Positions 1-6,860 of a stretch of 11,801 nt of DNA are shown here, one piece after another. Both the position numbers and the translations under genes were made by a program. The notes below the pieces were generated by a model, which was not told the DNA's origin, ran no database searches, and worked only from the letters and a program-made list of their open reading frames with translations. The stretch comes from CAYZHV01 sp964478055 (GTDB taxonomy: Bacteria > Spirochaetota > Spirochaetia > DSM-27196 > Alkalispirochaetaceae), in assembly GCA_964478055.1 (NCBI GenBank), contig CAYZHV010000112.1, positions 1 to 11,801 on the forward strand, written 5' to 3'. The number at the start of each line of letters is the position of its first letter. Positions within the stretch are counted from its first letter, which is position 1.

Positions 1-2866
1 CCTCTTTTTTGTCCAAGACAACGCCTTTGCCATTAGCACAAAGACCCGGGGCAATACCTTCTACTCCCGTCCGGAGGGCGAGGCGGAAACGTTCTACGGC
101 ATTCCCATCACGAGAATCGATGGCCGCTACGCCATGGAAGCCCACCAAACCCTCGGCAACATCGTCTCTGAGATGCGAGAAGATCGAAAGCCGCAAATAG
201 TCGTGTTCGAGGTGGACCGGCTCCACAACCACACCAACGCTGATGACCAGCGAATGTACCGCACCGCTGAAGAGATCGCTGCGGTCGCTCAAACCGGCGA
301 TCCCCTGACCCACCTGCAGGCGTGGCTTTTGGAACACGGTGTCACCCACGAGGAGATCACGGGAATCCAGGACGAGGCTATCGAGAGGCTCAAGATTGAC
401 GCCAAAGAGGCGCAGCGAAGCGCCGAGCCGAAACCATACACCGGGGCAAAGCGCCCGCTTCCGGAGAGGCTCTCCTCGGCCAAGTTCGAGTATCGAGGTA
501 AAGCCGCCAGCGAGGCCGAGTCGCCTCTCACAATGCTCGAAGCGATCCGGGAGGTTCTCAACAACCGGATGGATAAGGATGACCGAGTAACCCTCTACGG
601 CGAGGATCTGGAAGACCCGAAAGGAGACGTTTTTGGGGTAACCAAGGGGCTGAGCTCCAAGTATCCCGGCCGGGTCCGTAACAGCCCCTTGAGCGAGTCC
701 CTCATTCTCGGTGTTTCTATCGGAGAAGCTCTGGCGGGACGGCGTCCCGTGGCGTTTCTTCAGTTCGCGGACTTTCTTCCCATCGCCTACAACCAGATCG
801 TCTCGGAACTCGGCAGCATGTACTGGCGTACCGACGGAGGTTGGGAGTGCCCGGTTATTGTCATGATCTCCTGCGGCGGCTACAAACCGGGGCTCGGCCC
901 CTTCCACGCCTCGAGTTTTGACAGCCTCGCCGCTCACACTCCTGGTGTAGATGTGATGATGCCCTCCACCGCCGGAGACGCTGCGGGGATGCTCAACGCC
1001 GCCTTTGAATCCAGCCGCCCGACCCTCTTTTTCTATCCGAAGAACCTCCTCAATAACAAAGAGAGCGCAACCTCCAGGGACGTGCAAAAGCAGCTCGTCC
1101 CCATCGGAAAGGGCAGGATCGTGCGGGAAGGAACCGCCATCACCCTCGCGGGCTGGGGAAACACCGTTAACCACTGTCGGAAGAGCGCTGACGTCCTCGC
1201 CCAGCACGGTGTCGAAGCTGAGGTCATCGATATGCGTTCTCTCGCCCCCTGGGACGAGGAGTTACTGGTCCAATCCTGCGAGAAAACGGGCAAATTAGTG
1301 GTTGTCCATGAAGACAACCACTCTGTGGGCCTCGGGGCCGAGTTCGTAGCTACCGTTGCCGAGCGGGCGAGCCGAAAAGTGGAGGTTCGCCGGGTAACCA
1401 GGCCCGACACCTATGTACCCTGTAACTTCGGAAACCAGCTGGAGATTCTGCCCTCCTTCAAGCGCACATTGGAAACCGCCGTGGACCTCCTGGGCGGGAC
1501 GGTCCGGTGGAGAGAGCCCGAGGCCGCCCAGAAAGGGTACCACCTCGTCGAGGCAATCGGCTCGAGCCCCTCGGACGAGTCCATAACAATTGTCGAGTGG
1601 CACGTTACGAAGGGGCAAGAGATCTCATCGGGGGATATGATCGCCGAACTCGAGGCGGACAAAGCCGCGGTGGAGCTCAAGTCCCCGGTAGACGGCGTGG
1701 TGGAGGAGATTCTGGTCGAACAGGGCGATACCGTTTCTGTTGGAGCTCCGGTACTCAAAGTCAAAACCGAGGAGGCTGAGGGAGAAGAGTACCTCAAGCC
1801 CCAGACTCGGGAGGAGCCGGGGGAGCCCATTATCGAAGGCCTCGATATCGGAAGAAAGATTCACGCCGCCGCAGGGGCCGCCGCATCCTCCCGGACGGAG
1901 GTAGAAGTCGGCATCGCGGGTTTGGCAGGAGTCAAGGGCTCGCGAGTGGTCAGTAACGAAGAGATCTCCGAGATGTGTCCCACCTGGTCCCCGGAGGACA
2001 TCGTCAAGAGGACCGGAATCGAGACCCGCCCCTGGGTGGTAGAAGGTGAAAACGCCCTCACCCTAGGAGTGGAGGCGACCCGCCGGGTTCTCGAGCAGCA
2101 GGGAGTCAAGCCCGAGGAAATCGGCCTCTGGATCGTCTCCACGGGAACGCCGATTCAGACAACACCTTCCATGGCGGCACTGATCCAGTACGCCGTGGCG
2201 ACCAGAGATAACCCGGAGTATGAGGCGCCAGCCTACGACATCAACGCCGCCTGCTCCGGATACCTCTACGGGTTGCAGATCGCCTACGACTACCTCAATC
2301 AGGATCCGGCCCGACCGGTTCTTCTGGTCACGACGGAGGCGCTCTCCCCGAAACTCGACACCTCAGACCCCTCCACCGCACCTATCTTCGGTGACGCCGC
2401 CACAGCTACCCTTGTCACCGCGGGAAGCAGCCTCGACGGCGCTCTGGCCAAGGTCTATAGGCCGGTCATTTCCGCCAAGGGAGAGGATGGAGCAACCCTT
2501 TCGGTACCGACGCAACCCGCTGAGACCATCGCCATGGACGGTCCCAAAGTTTATCTCGAGGCCGTTCGAAGCATGATAGCGATGCTAACCCAGGCGTGTA
2601 ACGTCGCCGGGACCACCGTGGATGGATTAGACCTGATCGTCCCCCATCAGGCAAACCAGCGCATCATAAACGCGATACGGCAGCGTGCCAAACAGCCTCG
2701 GGAAAAGCTCTATAGCAATATCGCCTACAACGGCAACACCTCCTCGAGTACAATCCCTCTCTGCCTGGAGGAGATCCTCGCAAACCGGGCCTCCGGCGAC
2801 AAGCTCGGCATGGCTGCCTTCGGCGGAGGCTATACCTACGCCGGCGGCGTCATCGAGCGAGTCTAA
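1..2866 (+). CDS. Fused 2-oxoacid dehydrogenase E1 (alpha C-terminus + beta) - lipoyl domain - ketoacyl-ACP synthase III (5' partial)
   Basis: The frame is open from the first full codon at 2 to TAA at 2864-2866 (954 residues here), so the start and most of E1-alpha lie upstream; the ATG at 134 is internal. Domains by window residue: E1-alpha C-terminus about 1-140 (QDNAFAIS, and an H-x-x-A-D-D stretch matching the E1-alpha end); linker 140-172; E1-beta 173-500 (YGEDLEDPKGDVFGVT, PLSES, QFADF, GPFHASS with the likely active His); lipoyl domain about 512-590 with EADKAAVE, lipoyl Lys codon at 1661-1663; Ala-rich linker around 621-630; KAS III 636-954, about the length of a free FabH. The KAS triad is present: Cys in AACSGY (2252-2254), His in VPHQAN (2645-2647), Asn in GNTS (2735-2737). 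E1 uses thiamine diphosphate to decarboxylate a 2-oxoacid and acylate lipoate; KAS III condenses an acyl starter with malonyl-ACP. No E2 acyltransferase domain and no E3 are visible. Inference: branched or short acyl starters are passed to KAS in cis. Domains are certain; substrate and flow are not. Confidence 0.93.
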   Translation, partial: LFFVQDNAFAISTKTRGNTFYSRPEGEAETFYGIPITRIDGRYAMEAHQTLGNIVSEMREDRKPQIVVFEVDRLHNHTNADDQRMYRTAEEIAAVAQTGDPLTHLQAWLLEHGVTHEEITGIQDEAIERLKIDAKEAQRSAEPKPYTGAKRPLPERLSSAKFEYRGKAASEAESPLTMLEAIREVLNNRMDKDDRVTLYGEDLEDPKGDVFGVTKGLSSKYPGRVRNSPLSESLILGVSIGEALAGRRPVAFLQFADFLPIAYNQIVSELGSMYWRTDGGWECPVIVMISCGGYKPGLGPFHASSFDSLAAHTPGVDVMMPSTAGDAAGMLNAAFESSRPTLFFYPKNLLNNKESATSRDVQKQLVPIGKGRIVREGTAITLAGWGNTVNHCRKSADVLAQHGVEAEVIDMRSLAPWDEELLVQSCEKTGKLVVVHEDNHSVGLGAEFVATVAERASRKVEVRRVTRPDTYVPCNFGNQLEILPSFKRTLETAVDLLGGTVRWREPEAAQKGYHLVEAIGSSPSDESITIVEWHVTKGQEISSGDMIAELEADKAAVELKSPVDGVVEEILVEQGDTVSVGAPVLKVKTEEAEGEEYLKPQTREEPGEPIIEGLDIGRKIHAAAGAAASSRTEVEVGIAGLAGVKGSRVVSNEEISEMCPTWSPEDIVKRTGIETRPWVVEGENALTLGVEATRRVLEQQGVKPEEIGLWIVSTGTPIQTTPSMAALIQYAVATRDNPEYEAPAYDINAACSGYLYGLQIAYDYLNQDPARPVLLVTTEALSPKLDTSDPSTAPIFGDAATATLVTAGSSLDGALAKVYRPVISAKGEDGATLSVPTQPAETIAMDGPKVYLEAVRSMIAMLTQACNVAGTTVDGLDLIVPHQANQRIINAIRQRAKQPREKLYSNIAYNGNTSSSTIPLCLEEILANRASGDKLGMAAFGGGYTYAGGVIERV

Positions 2867-2869
2867 GCT

Positions 2870-2902
2870 AAAAAAAGGGGCCGACGATTATCCGTCGGCC
2901 CC
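2870..2902 (-). terminator. Intrinsic terminator (distal of a tandem pair)
   Basis: A perfect 10-bp GC-rich stem (2877-2886 with 2893-2902) closes a 6-nt loop. On the minus strand it is followed directly by seven T (complement of A 2870-2876), the classic rho-independent form. On the plus strand no T tract follows, so it mainly serves the kinase operon that ends at 3040. It starts only a few bases past the stop of the convergent fusion gene, so the bare stem may also protect the 3' end of that transcript. Confidence 0.85.
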
Positions 2903-2909
2903 GACAAAC

Positions 2910-2954
2910 AAAAAGGAGGCCCCGGAGCAAAGGAGGTCGAAATCTCCGGGGCCT
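2910..2954 (-). terminator. Intrinsic terminator (proximal of a tandem pair)
   Basis: A perfect 11-bp stem (2917-2927 with 2944-2954) surrounds a 16-nt loop. On the minus strand it is followed by CC, five T, G and three T (complement of 2908-2916), a good though slightly interrupted U tract. It lies 86 bases past the histidine kinase stop and is the first terminator RNA polymerase would meet. The plus-strand side lacks T residues. Confidence 0.78.
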
Positions 2955-3039
2955 AGGTGCGGTGCGCTTGCTTCATTCTAATAAACAAGTGTTGAGGAGT
3001 AAGGTTACAGGATGCCGGAAAAAGGTGAAACTTTTGCGA

Positions 3040-5502
3040 CTATTTGACCGAGTCCACCAGCTCCGTAAGAGCGCTTCTGAACTCCTCGAATCGCGCTCGC
3101 ACCTCAGGCAGCTGCGCTCTGGAAGCCTCGAGATCCTCCTGCTTGGTGGTCTCCTCGAGGATGGCCGCAGCGTCTCCCAGGGGCTTCGCTGAGAGGTTCC
3201 ACGCCCCTCCTTTGATGGCGTGGGCTAAGACTCTGGCGTCACTGAACTGTCGCGCCTCGACCAGCTCCCGAAGCTCCTCTATTTGCCGGTCACACTTGAC
3301 GATAAAATTGCTCACAACCCTGTTGAGTACTTCTTCCTGTCCCATAAATGAGTCCAGGGCTGACGCTCGGTTCCAGGGCGCCTCGCTTACGCTCTCAATC
3401 TCGTCATCTGGATGAGCTTCCTCGTCATAGGATTCCTGAGGCGCCAACGCCGGTTCCTCTGCGCCCGACAAATCGGAGGTAGGCGCTTCGGGAGCCGCGG
3501 GTTTTGTCTTCTTGCGACTGTACGCGTCATCCTCGAGACGTTTGAGAAAGGGAAGGACGTCTCTCGGCTTGAATGGCTTCGTCAGAAAGTCATCCATCCC
3601 CGCCGCGAGACAGCGCTCCCGCTCGCCCTTGATCGCGTTCGCCGTAACCGCCACGATGGGCAGGGAAAACCCTTCGTCCCGTAGCTGCCGACTCGCCTCG
3701 TAGCCGTTCATCTCGGGCATCTGAACGTCCATGAAGACGAGATCTACCTCATTCGCCCTGACCGCCTCAACCGCTTCCACACCAGTGGAAGCGAGGATCG
3801 TCTGGTAGCCGTGTTTCTCCAGAATGGTGTTGAAAAGTTGCTGATTGACGTAGTGGTCTTCCGCCACCACCACCCGGCGGAAGTGCCTGGGAGCCTCCTC
3901 GGGGATCTCTTCCAGGGGCTCGAGAGCCTCGAGCTCTTCCCCTTCTCCCTCGGCCTCGGCGAGATCGAGCTCCCCCTGAGTCGCCGTTCGGTAGGCGTCC
4001 CGGAGCTCGAGAATTCGAACCGGCTTGCTCATATAGGCGTTAAACCACTTGAGGAGCTTCATTTTGGCCTCGCCGGAGCTTTCGCCGGTGGGACTCATGA
4101 GCACCAGGGCGGTGCTATTTATCTTTTTGTCTGCGTTGATCTCACTGGCGAGCTGCCACCCGTCCATGCCCGGGAGCAGGAGATCCACAAAGGCAACATC
4201 GAAGGGCTCACCGCCGTCCACCGCCTCCCGGAGCTTCCGCAGTCCCTCAGCGCCGTCCACCGCGTGCTCGACCTTGGCGTTCCAAAAGCGAAGGTACCGG
4301 GAAACACTCTCCCGACTCGTCTCGTTGTCATCTACCAGGAGCACCCGGTAGGGAGGAGAGTCGAGTCGGGCCTCGTCGCCTATGGACTCGTCATCCAGGT
4401 GCTCATCCACCGGGAGGGTAAACCAGAAGAGTGAGCCCTGCCCATCTTTGCTTTTCACACCGATCTTTCCACCCATCATGTGCACCAGGTCCCGGGAAAT
4501 GGAGAGCCCGAGACCGGTCCCTCCGAATCGCCTGGTCGTGGAGGCGTCAACCTGGGAAAAGGCGCGAAAGAGTTTGGCCCGCTTCTCCTCGGGGATGCCG
4601 ATGCCCGTATCCCGAACCTCGAAGAGAACGAGCTTCTTCCCTTTCGCGTCTCGGCGGCTGACGGAACAGCTAATCTCCCCTTTCGAGGTGAACTTGACGG
4701 CGTTGTTTACGAGGTTAACCAGCACCTGCCGAAGCCGGGTCGGGTCATTGTGTAGGTGTGACGGGAGCGTCGGATCCAGGGATATCGCCGTCTCCAGTCC
4801 CTTCTGATGTGCCTGGAGGCTTACCATGTCTATTGCGTCTTCGACGCTCTCCCGCAGGGTAAAGTCAAACTTGTCCAGGGTGAGCTTACCAGCTTCGATC
4901 TTGGAAAAGTCGAGAATGTCGTTAATGAGAGCGAGTAGTACATCTCCCGCAAAGCGGAGCTGCTCTACGTACTCCTTCTGCTCCTCATCGAGAGATGTCT
5001 CGCTCATGAGCTCCACAGTCCCGCTTATGGTGTGCAGGGGCGTGCGAATCTCGTGGCTCATGTTTGCAAGGAAGGCGGACTTGGTCTTGGTCGCCCGCTC
5101 CGCCGCGTCCTTGGCCTTTCTCAGATTCTCCTCGCTATTCTTCTGGCTCGTTATGTCGTCGATAATGGCAAGGATAAAGGGCGTATGGTCCTCAGGGTGG
5201 ACGTACCGAACATCGAGACGCCACCAGGCTCGCTCCCGGTCCTTTCGAAGGTAACGGCCGGTGAGCTGAAACTTCTCGATCTCCTGAGAGGTGAGGTCCG
5301 CGAACATCGCCCTAAGGGAGTCGGCGTCCGCTGGGTCGCTGAACTCGTAGAGATATTTTGCCCGGAGATCCATCCCGGAAACCCCGAGCATGGACTCAAC
5401 CTTCTGATTGGTAAAAAGAATGCCCCCGGAACTGTCCATAGTGACCATGCCCAGGGGAGCGTGGTCAAAAATAACCTGATACTTGCTCATTTCGGAGGCC
5501 AT
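3040..5502 (-). CDS. Soluble hybrid histidine kinase (PAS-HisKA-HATPase-REC-REC-HPt)
   Basis: This 820-residue cytoplasmic sensor has no signal peptide or membrane segment. Domains: PAS about 5-118; a short helical linker; HisKA with SHEIRTP (phospho-His 150); HATPase with N-box NLVNNAVKFT (263-272), DTGIGIP (298-304), FRAFSQVD (312-319) and GGTGLGL (327-333); REC1 with acidic pair 391-392, Asp440 and Lys493; a strongly acidic linker 511-536; REC2 with Asp549, Asp592, Thr620 and Lys642; an acidic linker about 675-706; HPt 715-815 with AHAIKGGAWN (phospho-His 761). Every relay residue is present, so kinase, phosphotransfer and HPt steps all look functional. The signal is unknown; PAS usually binds a small ligand or senses redox or oxygen. 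The ATG at 5502 is preferred to the in-frame ATG at 5490 because TGAGG, overlapping the stop of the upstream regulator gene, lies 10 nt before it. Only 12 bases separate the two genes, so they form an operon, closed by the tandem terminators downstream. It is the likely partner of that regulator. Confidence 0.95.
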   Translation of the reverse strand: MASEMSKYQVIFDHAPLGMVTMDSSGGILFTNQKVESMLGVSGMDLRAKYLYEFSDPADADSLRAMFADLTSQEIEKFQLTGRYLRKDRERAWWRLDVRYVHPEDHTPFILAIIDDITSQKNSEENLRKAKDAAERATKTKSAFLANMSHEIRTPLHTISGTVELMSETSLDEEQKEYVEQLRFAGDVLLALINDILDFSKIEAGKLTLDKFDFTLRESVEDAIDMVSLQAHQKGLETAISLDPTLPSHLHNDPTRLRQVLVNLVNNAVKFTSKGEISCSVSRRDAKGKKLVLFEVRDTGIGIPEEKRAKLFRAFSQVDASTTRRFGGTGLGLSISRDLVHMMGGKIGVKSKDGQGSLFWFTLPVDEHLDDESIGDEARLDSPPYRVLLVDDNETSRESVSRYLRFWNAKVEHAVDGAEGLRKLREAVDGGEPFDVAFVDLLLPGMDGWQLASEINADKKINSTALVLMSPTGESSGEAKMKLLKWFNAYMSKPVRILELRDAYRTATQGELDLAEAEGEGEELEALEPLEEIPEEAPRHFRRVVVAEDHYVNQQLFNTILEKHGYQTILASTGVEAVEAVRANEVDLVFMDVQMPEMNGYEASRQLRDEGFSLPIVAVTANAIKGERERCLAAGMDDFLTKPFKPRDVLPFLKRLEDDAYSRKKTKPAAPEAPTSDLSGAEEPALAPQESYDEEAHPDDEIESVSEAPWNRASALDSFMGQEEVLNRVVSNFIVKCDRQIEELRELVEARQFSDARVLAHAIKGGAWNLSAKPLGDAAAILEETTKQEDLEASRAQLPEVRARFEEFRSALTELVDSVK

Positions 5503-5514
5503 AGTAGCGGAACC

Positions 5515-6771
5515 TCAGAAATTGCTGTGCAAGACCTCCGCGGCCTTGCGTATGACATTCTCCGGTTGAATCGGCTTGATCATATAACGGGTCACACCGA
5601 ATTCCCGGGCCTTTAGAACGGTTTCTTTCTGGCTAAGAGCGGAAAGCACGATAACCGGCACCGAGGCGCCCCGTCTCTTCATCTCCTCCATCACCTGAAA
5701 GCCGTCGATCTTCGGCATCATCAAGTCGAGAAAAACCAGGTCTGCATTGAGTGCTTCTTCGTCGTTGAGAAAAGACTCACCGTCGTCATAGGAGACAACC
5801 TGAAAATCCGTATCGTAGAAAGCGGTCTTCACGAGCTCCTGAATCACCATGTCGTCGTCCACAACCGCGACCTTGATCTCCGAGCCGAGCTCCGAGAGGT
5901 TCGGAAGTGCCCGCTCCTCCTCGAAGGTCATCCGAATGGTCTCATTCTCTGAGGCGCTGTGCCCCTTGCTGATAAACTCCTCCGCCGCGCTTCTGCGGTC
6001 CGGAGAGTAGACCGGCTCATTGGACTTCTTTCCGGAAAGGCGGTCCATGGCGTCTTCGAGATTGGTGGCGGCTTCGATCTCTCCGTAGTCGGAGTGGTTC
6101 TTCAGAAAATTCTTGACGAAATCGCTGGATGTAAGCACTTTCACGTGCCGCTTCTTGGATCCCGTGGAATCGAGAATCACGTCAAAGAGGGCGGTGAGCT
6201 TAAAGGAGTCAGCGGTGCTCTCATCAATGCCGGACATCATAACGAGCACCCGGGGCACCTTTACAGAGTAGAGCTCCAGAAGCTCCTGCACCTTGTATCT
6301 AAGAAGCTCGACCTTCTCCGTATTGAGCCCCTGGGCAACTTCGATAAAAAGGATTCGATCGTTGAAGTGAGCCTCGATAATCGACGGAGTGGTGTCGAGG
6401 CTCATGTCTACTCCGAGTTGCTCCCCCACGGTTTTCATCAACGAGTCGATCTTGACAGGTTTGGAAAAGAACTTTCTCACGCCGTACCGCGCGACTTGCA
6501 GGACCTTGTCCCGCTCTACCTTGCTGGAGACCATGATCACCGGGACCTCAGCCACGTTCGGATCCTGCTTCTTCTTCTCCAGAAGCTCCAACGAGCTGTT
6601 CCGGGTCAGGTAGTAGTCCATGATTACCAGGTCCGGATGCTCGCTCCGCAGTTTCAGAGCGCCGTCGAGGCCATTAACGCCCATGACGACTTCGATTCCC
6701 TGATCTTCGAGCTTCTTTCCCAAGTAGTCGCGAAAAAGTTGAGATTCATCAATAAGAAGTACTTTTTTCAT
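5515..6771 (-). CDS. Double-receiver response regulator (REC - STAS-like middle - REC)
   Basis: The 418-residue protein begins with a receiver at residues 1-120 (MKKVLLIDES, acid pair D8/E9, phospho-Asp 52 in IMDYYL, Ser82/83, Lys104 in SKP) and ends with a second receiver at 299-418 (VVDDD 304-307, phospho-Asp 349 in FLDLMMP, Ser377, Lys399 in IKP). Residues about 130-245 form a separate alpha/beta domain. Its beta strand ILFIEVAQG, following helix and later VLVMMSGID...DSF stretch recall STAS (anti-sigma antagonist-like) domains; this is a weak resemblance by eye. Residues 246-298 look like a disordered linker. There is no DNA-binding or enzymatic output domain, so signalling is probably by protein interaction or by serving as a phosphate relay or sink for the hybrid kinase encoded 12 bases downstream in the same operon. 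The start fits the first REC strand exactly, but the ribosome site is weak (GGGCG) and the leader is short. Confidence 0.9.
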   Translation of the reverse strand: MKKVLLIDESQLFRDYLGKKLEDQGIEVVMGVNGLDGALKLRSEHPDLVIMDYYLTRNSSLELLEKKKQDPNVAEVPVIMVSSKVERDKVLQVARYGVRKFFSKPVKIDSLMKTVGEQLGVDMSLDTTPSIIEAHFNDRILFIEVAQGLNTEKVELLRYKVQELLELYSVKVPRVLVMMSGIDESTADSFKLTALFDVILDSTGSKKRHVKVLTSSDFVKNFLKNHSDYGEIEAATNLEDAMDRLSGKKSNEPVYSPDRRSAAEEFISKGHSASENETIRMTFEEERALPNLSELGSEIKVAVVDDDMVIQELVKTAFYDTDFQVVSYDDGESFLNDEEALNADLVFLDLMMPKIDGFQVMEEMKRRGASVPVIVLSALSQKETVLKAREFGVTRYMIKPIQPENVIRKAAEVLHSNF

Positions 6772-6786
6772 ATCGCCCGTACTGTA

Positions 6787-6815
6787 TGTATAGCCTAAGA
6801 TACACCACCACGCAA
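6787..6815 (-). promoter_or_regulatory. Possible sigma-70-type promoter for the response regulator-kinase operon
   Basis: Read on the minus strand, TTGCGT (6815-6810) and TATACA (6792-6787) are separated by exactly 17 bases and lie just before the regulator start at 6771. The match to consensus is moderate (3/6 and 4/6), and the predicted leader would be only about 10 bases. The call rests on spacing and position in the only sizeable gap upstream of the operon. Confidence 0.35.
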
Positions 6816-6841
6816 CCCCGCTTCTATTGGGCTGGCGCTGC

Positions 6842-6850
6842 TGATATACT
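6842..6850 (+). promoter_or_regulatory. Possible extended -10 promoter element for the phosphohexomutase gene
   Basis: TGATATACT is an extended -10 (TG, one base, then TATACT, 5/6 to TATAAT). No good -35 box is found at the usual distance, which extended -10 promoters tolerate. Transcription would begin near 6857, giving an almost leaderless message for the ATG at 6861, or a leader of about 43 nt if the ATG at 6900 is the true start. Confidence 0.33.
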
Positions 6851-6860
6851 CCTCAACCAA

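Noticed and set aside
134..136. ATG at 134 as the start of the fused E1-KAS protein
   Set aside because: The frame is open upstream to the window edge and encodes clear E1-alpha sequence (QDNAFAIS) before it, so the gene starts outside the window.
3811..4434. Plus-strand open frame of 207 codons
   Set aside because: Lies wholly antisense to the hybrid kinase over its receiver and linker regions, whose motifs are intact; no recognisable domain. A by-product of GC-rich codon use.
5959..6798. Plus-strand open frame of 279 codons
   Set aside because: Antisense to the double-receiver regulator; no family motif, and it would cross the divergent promoter region.
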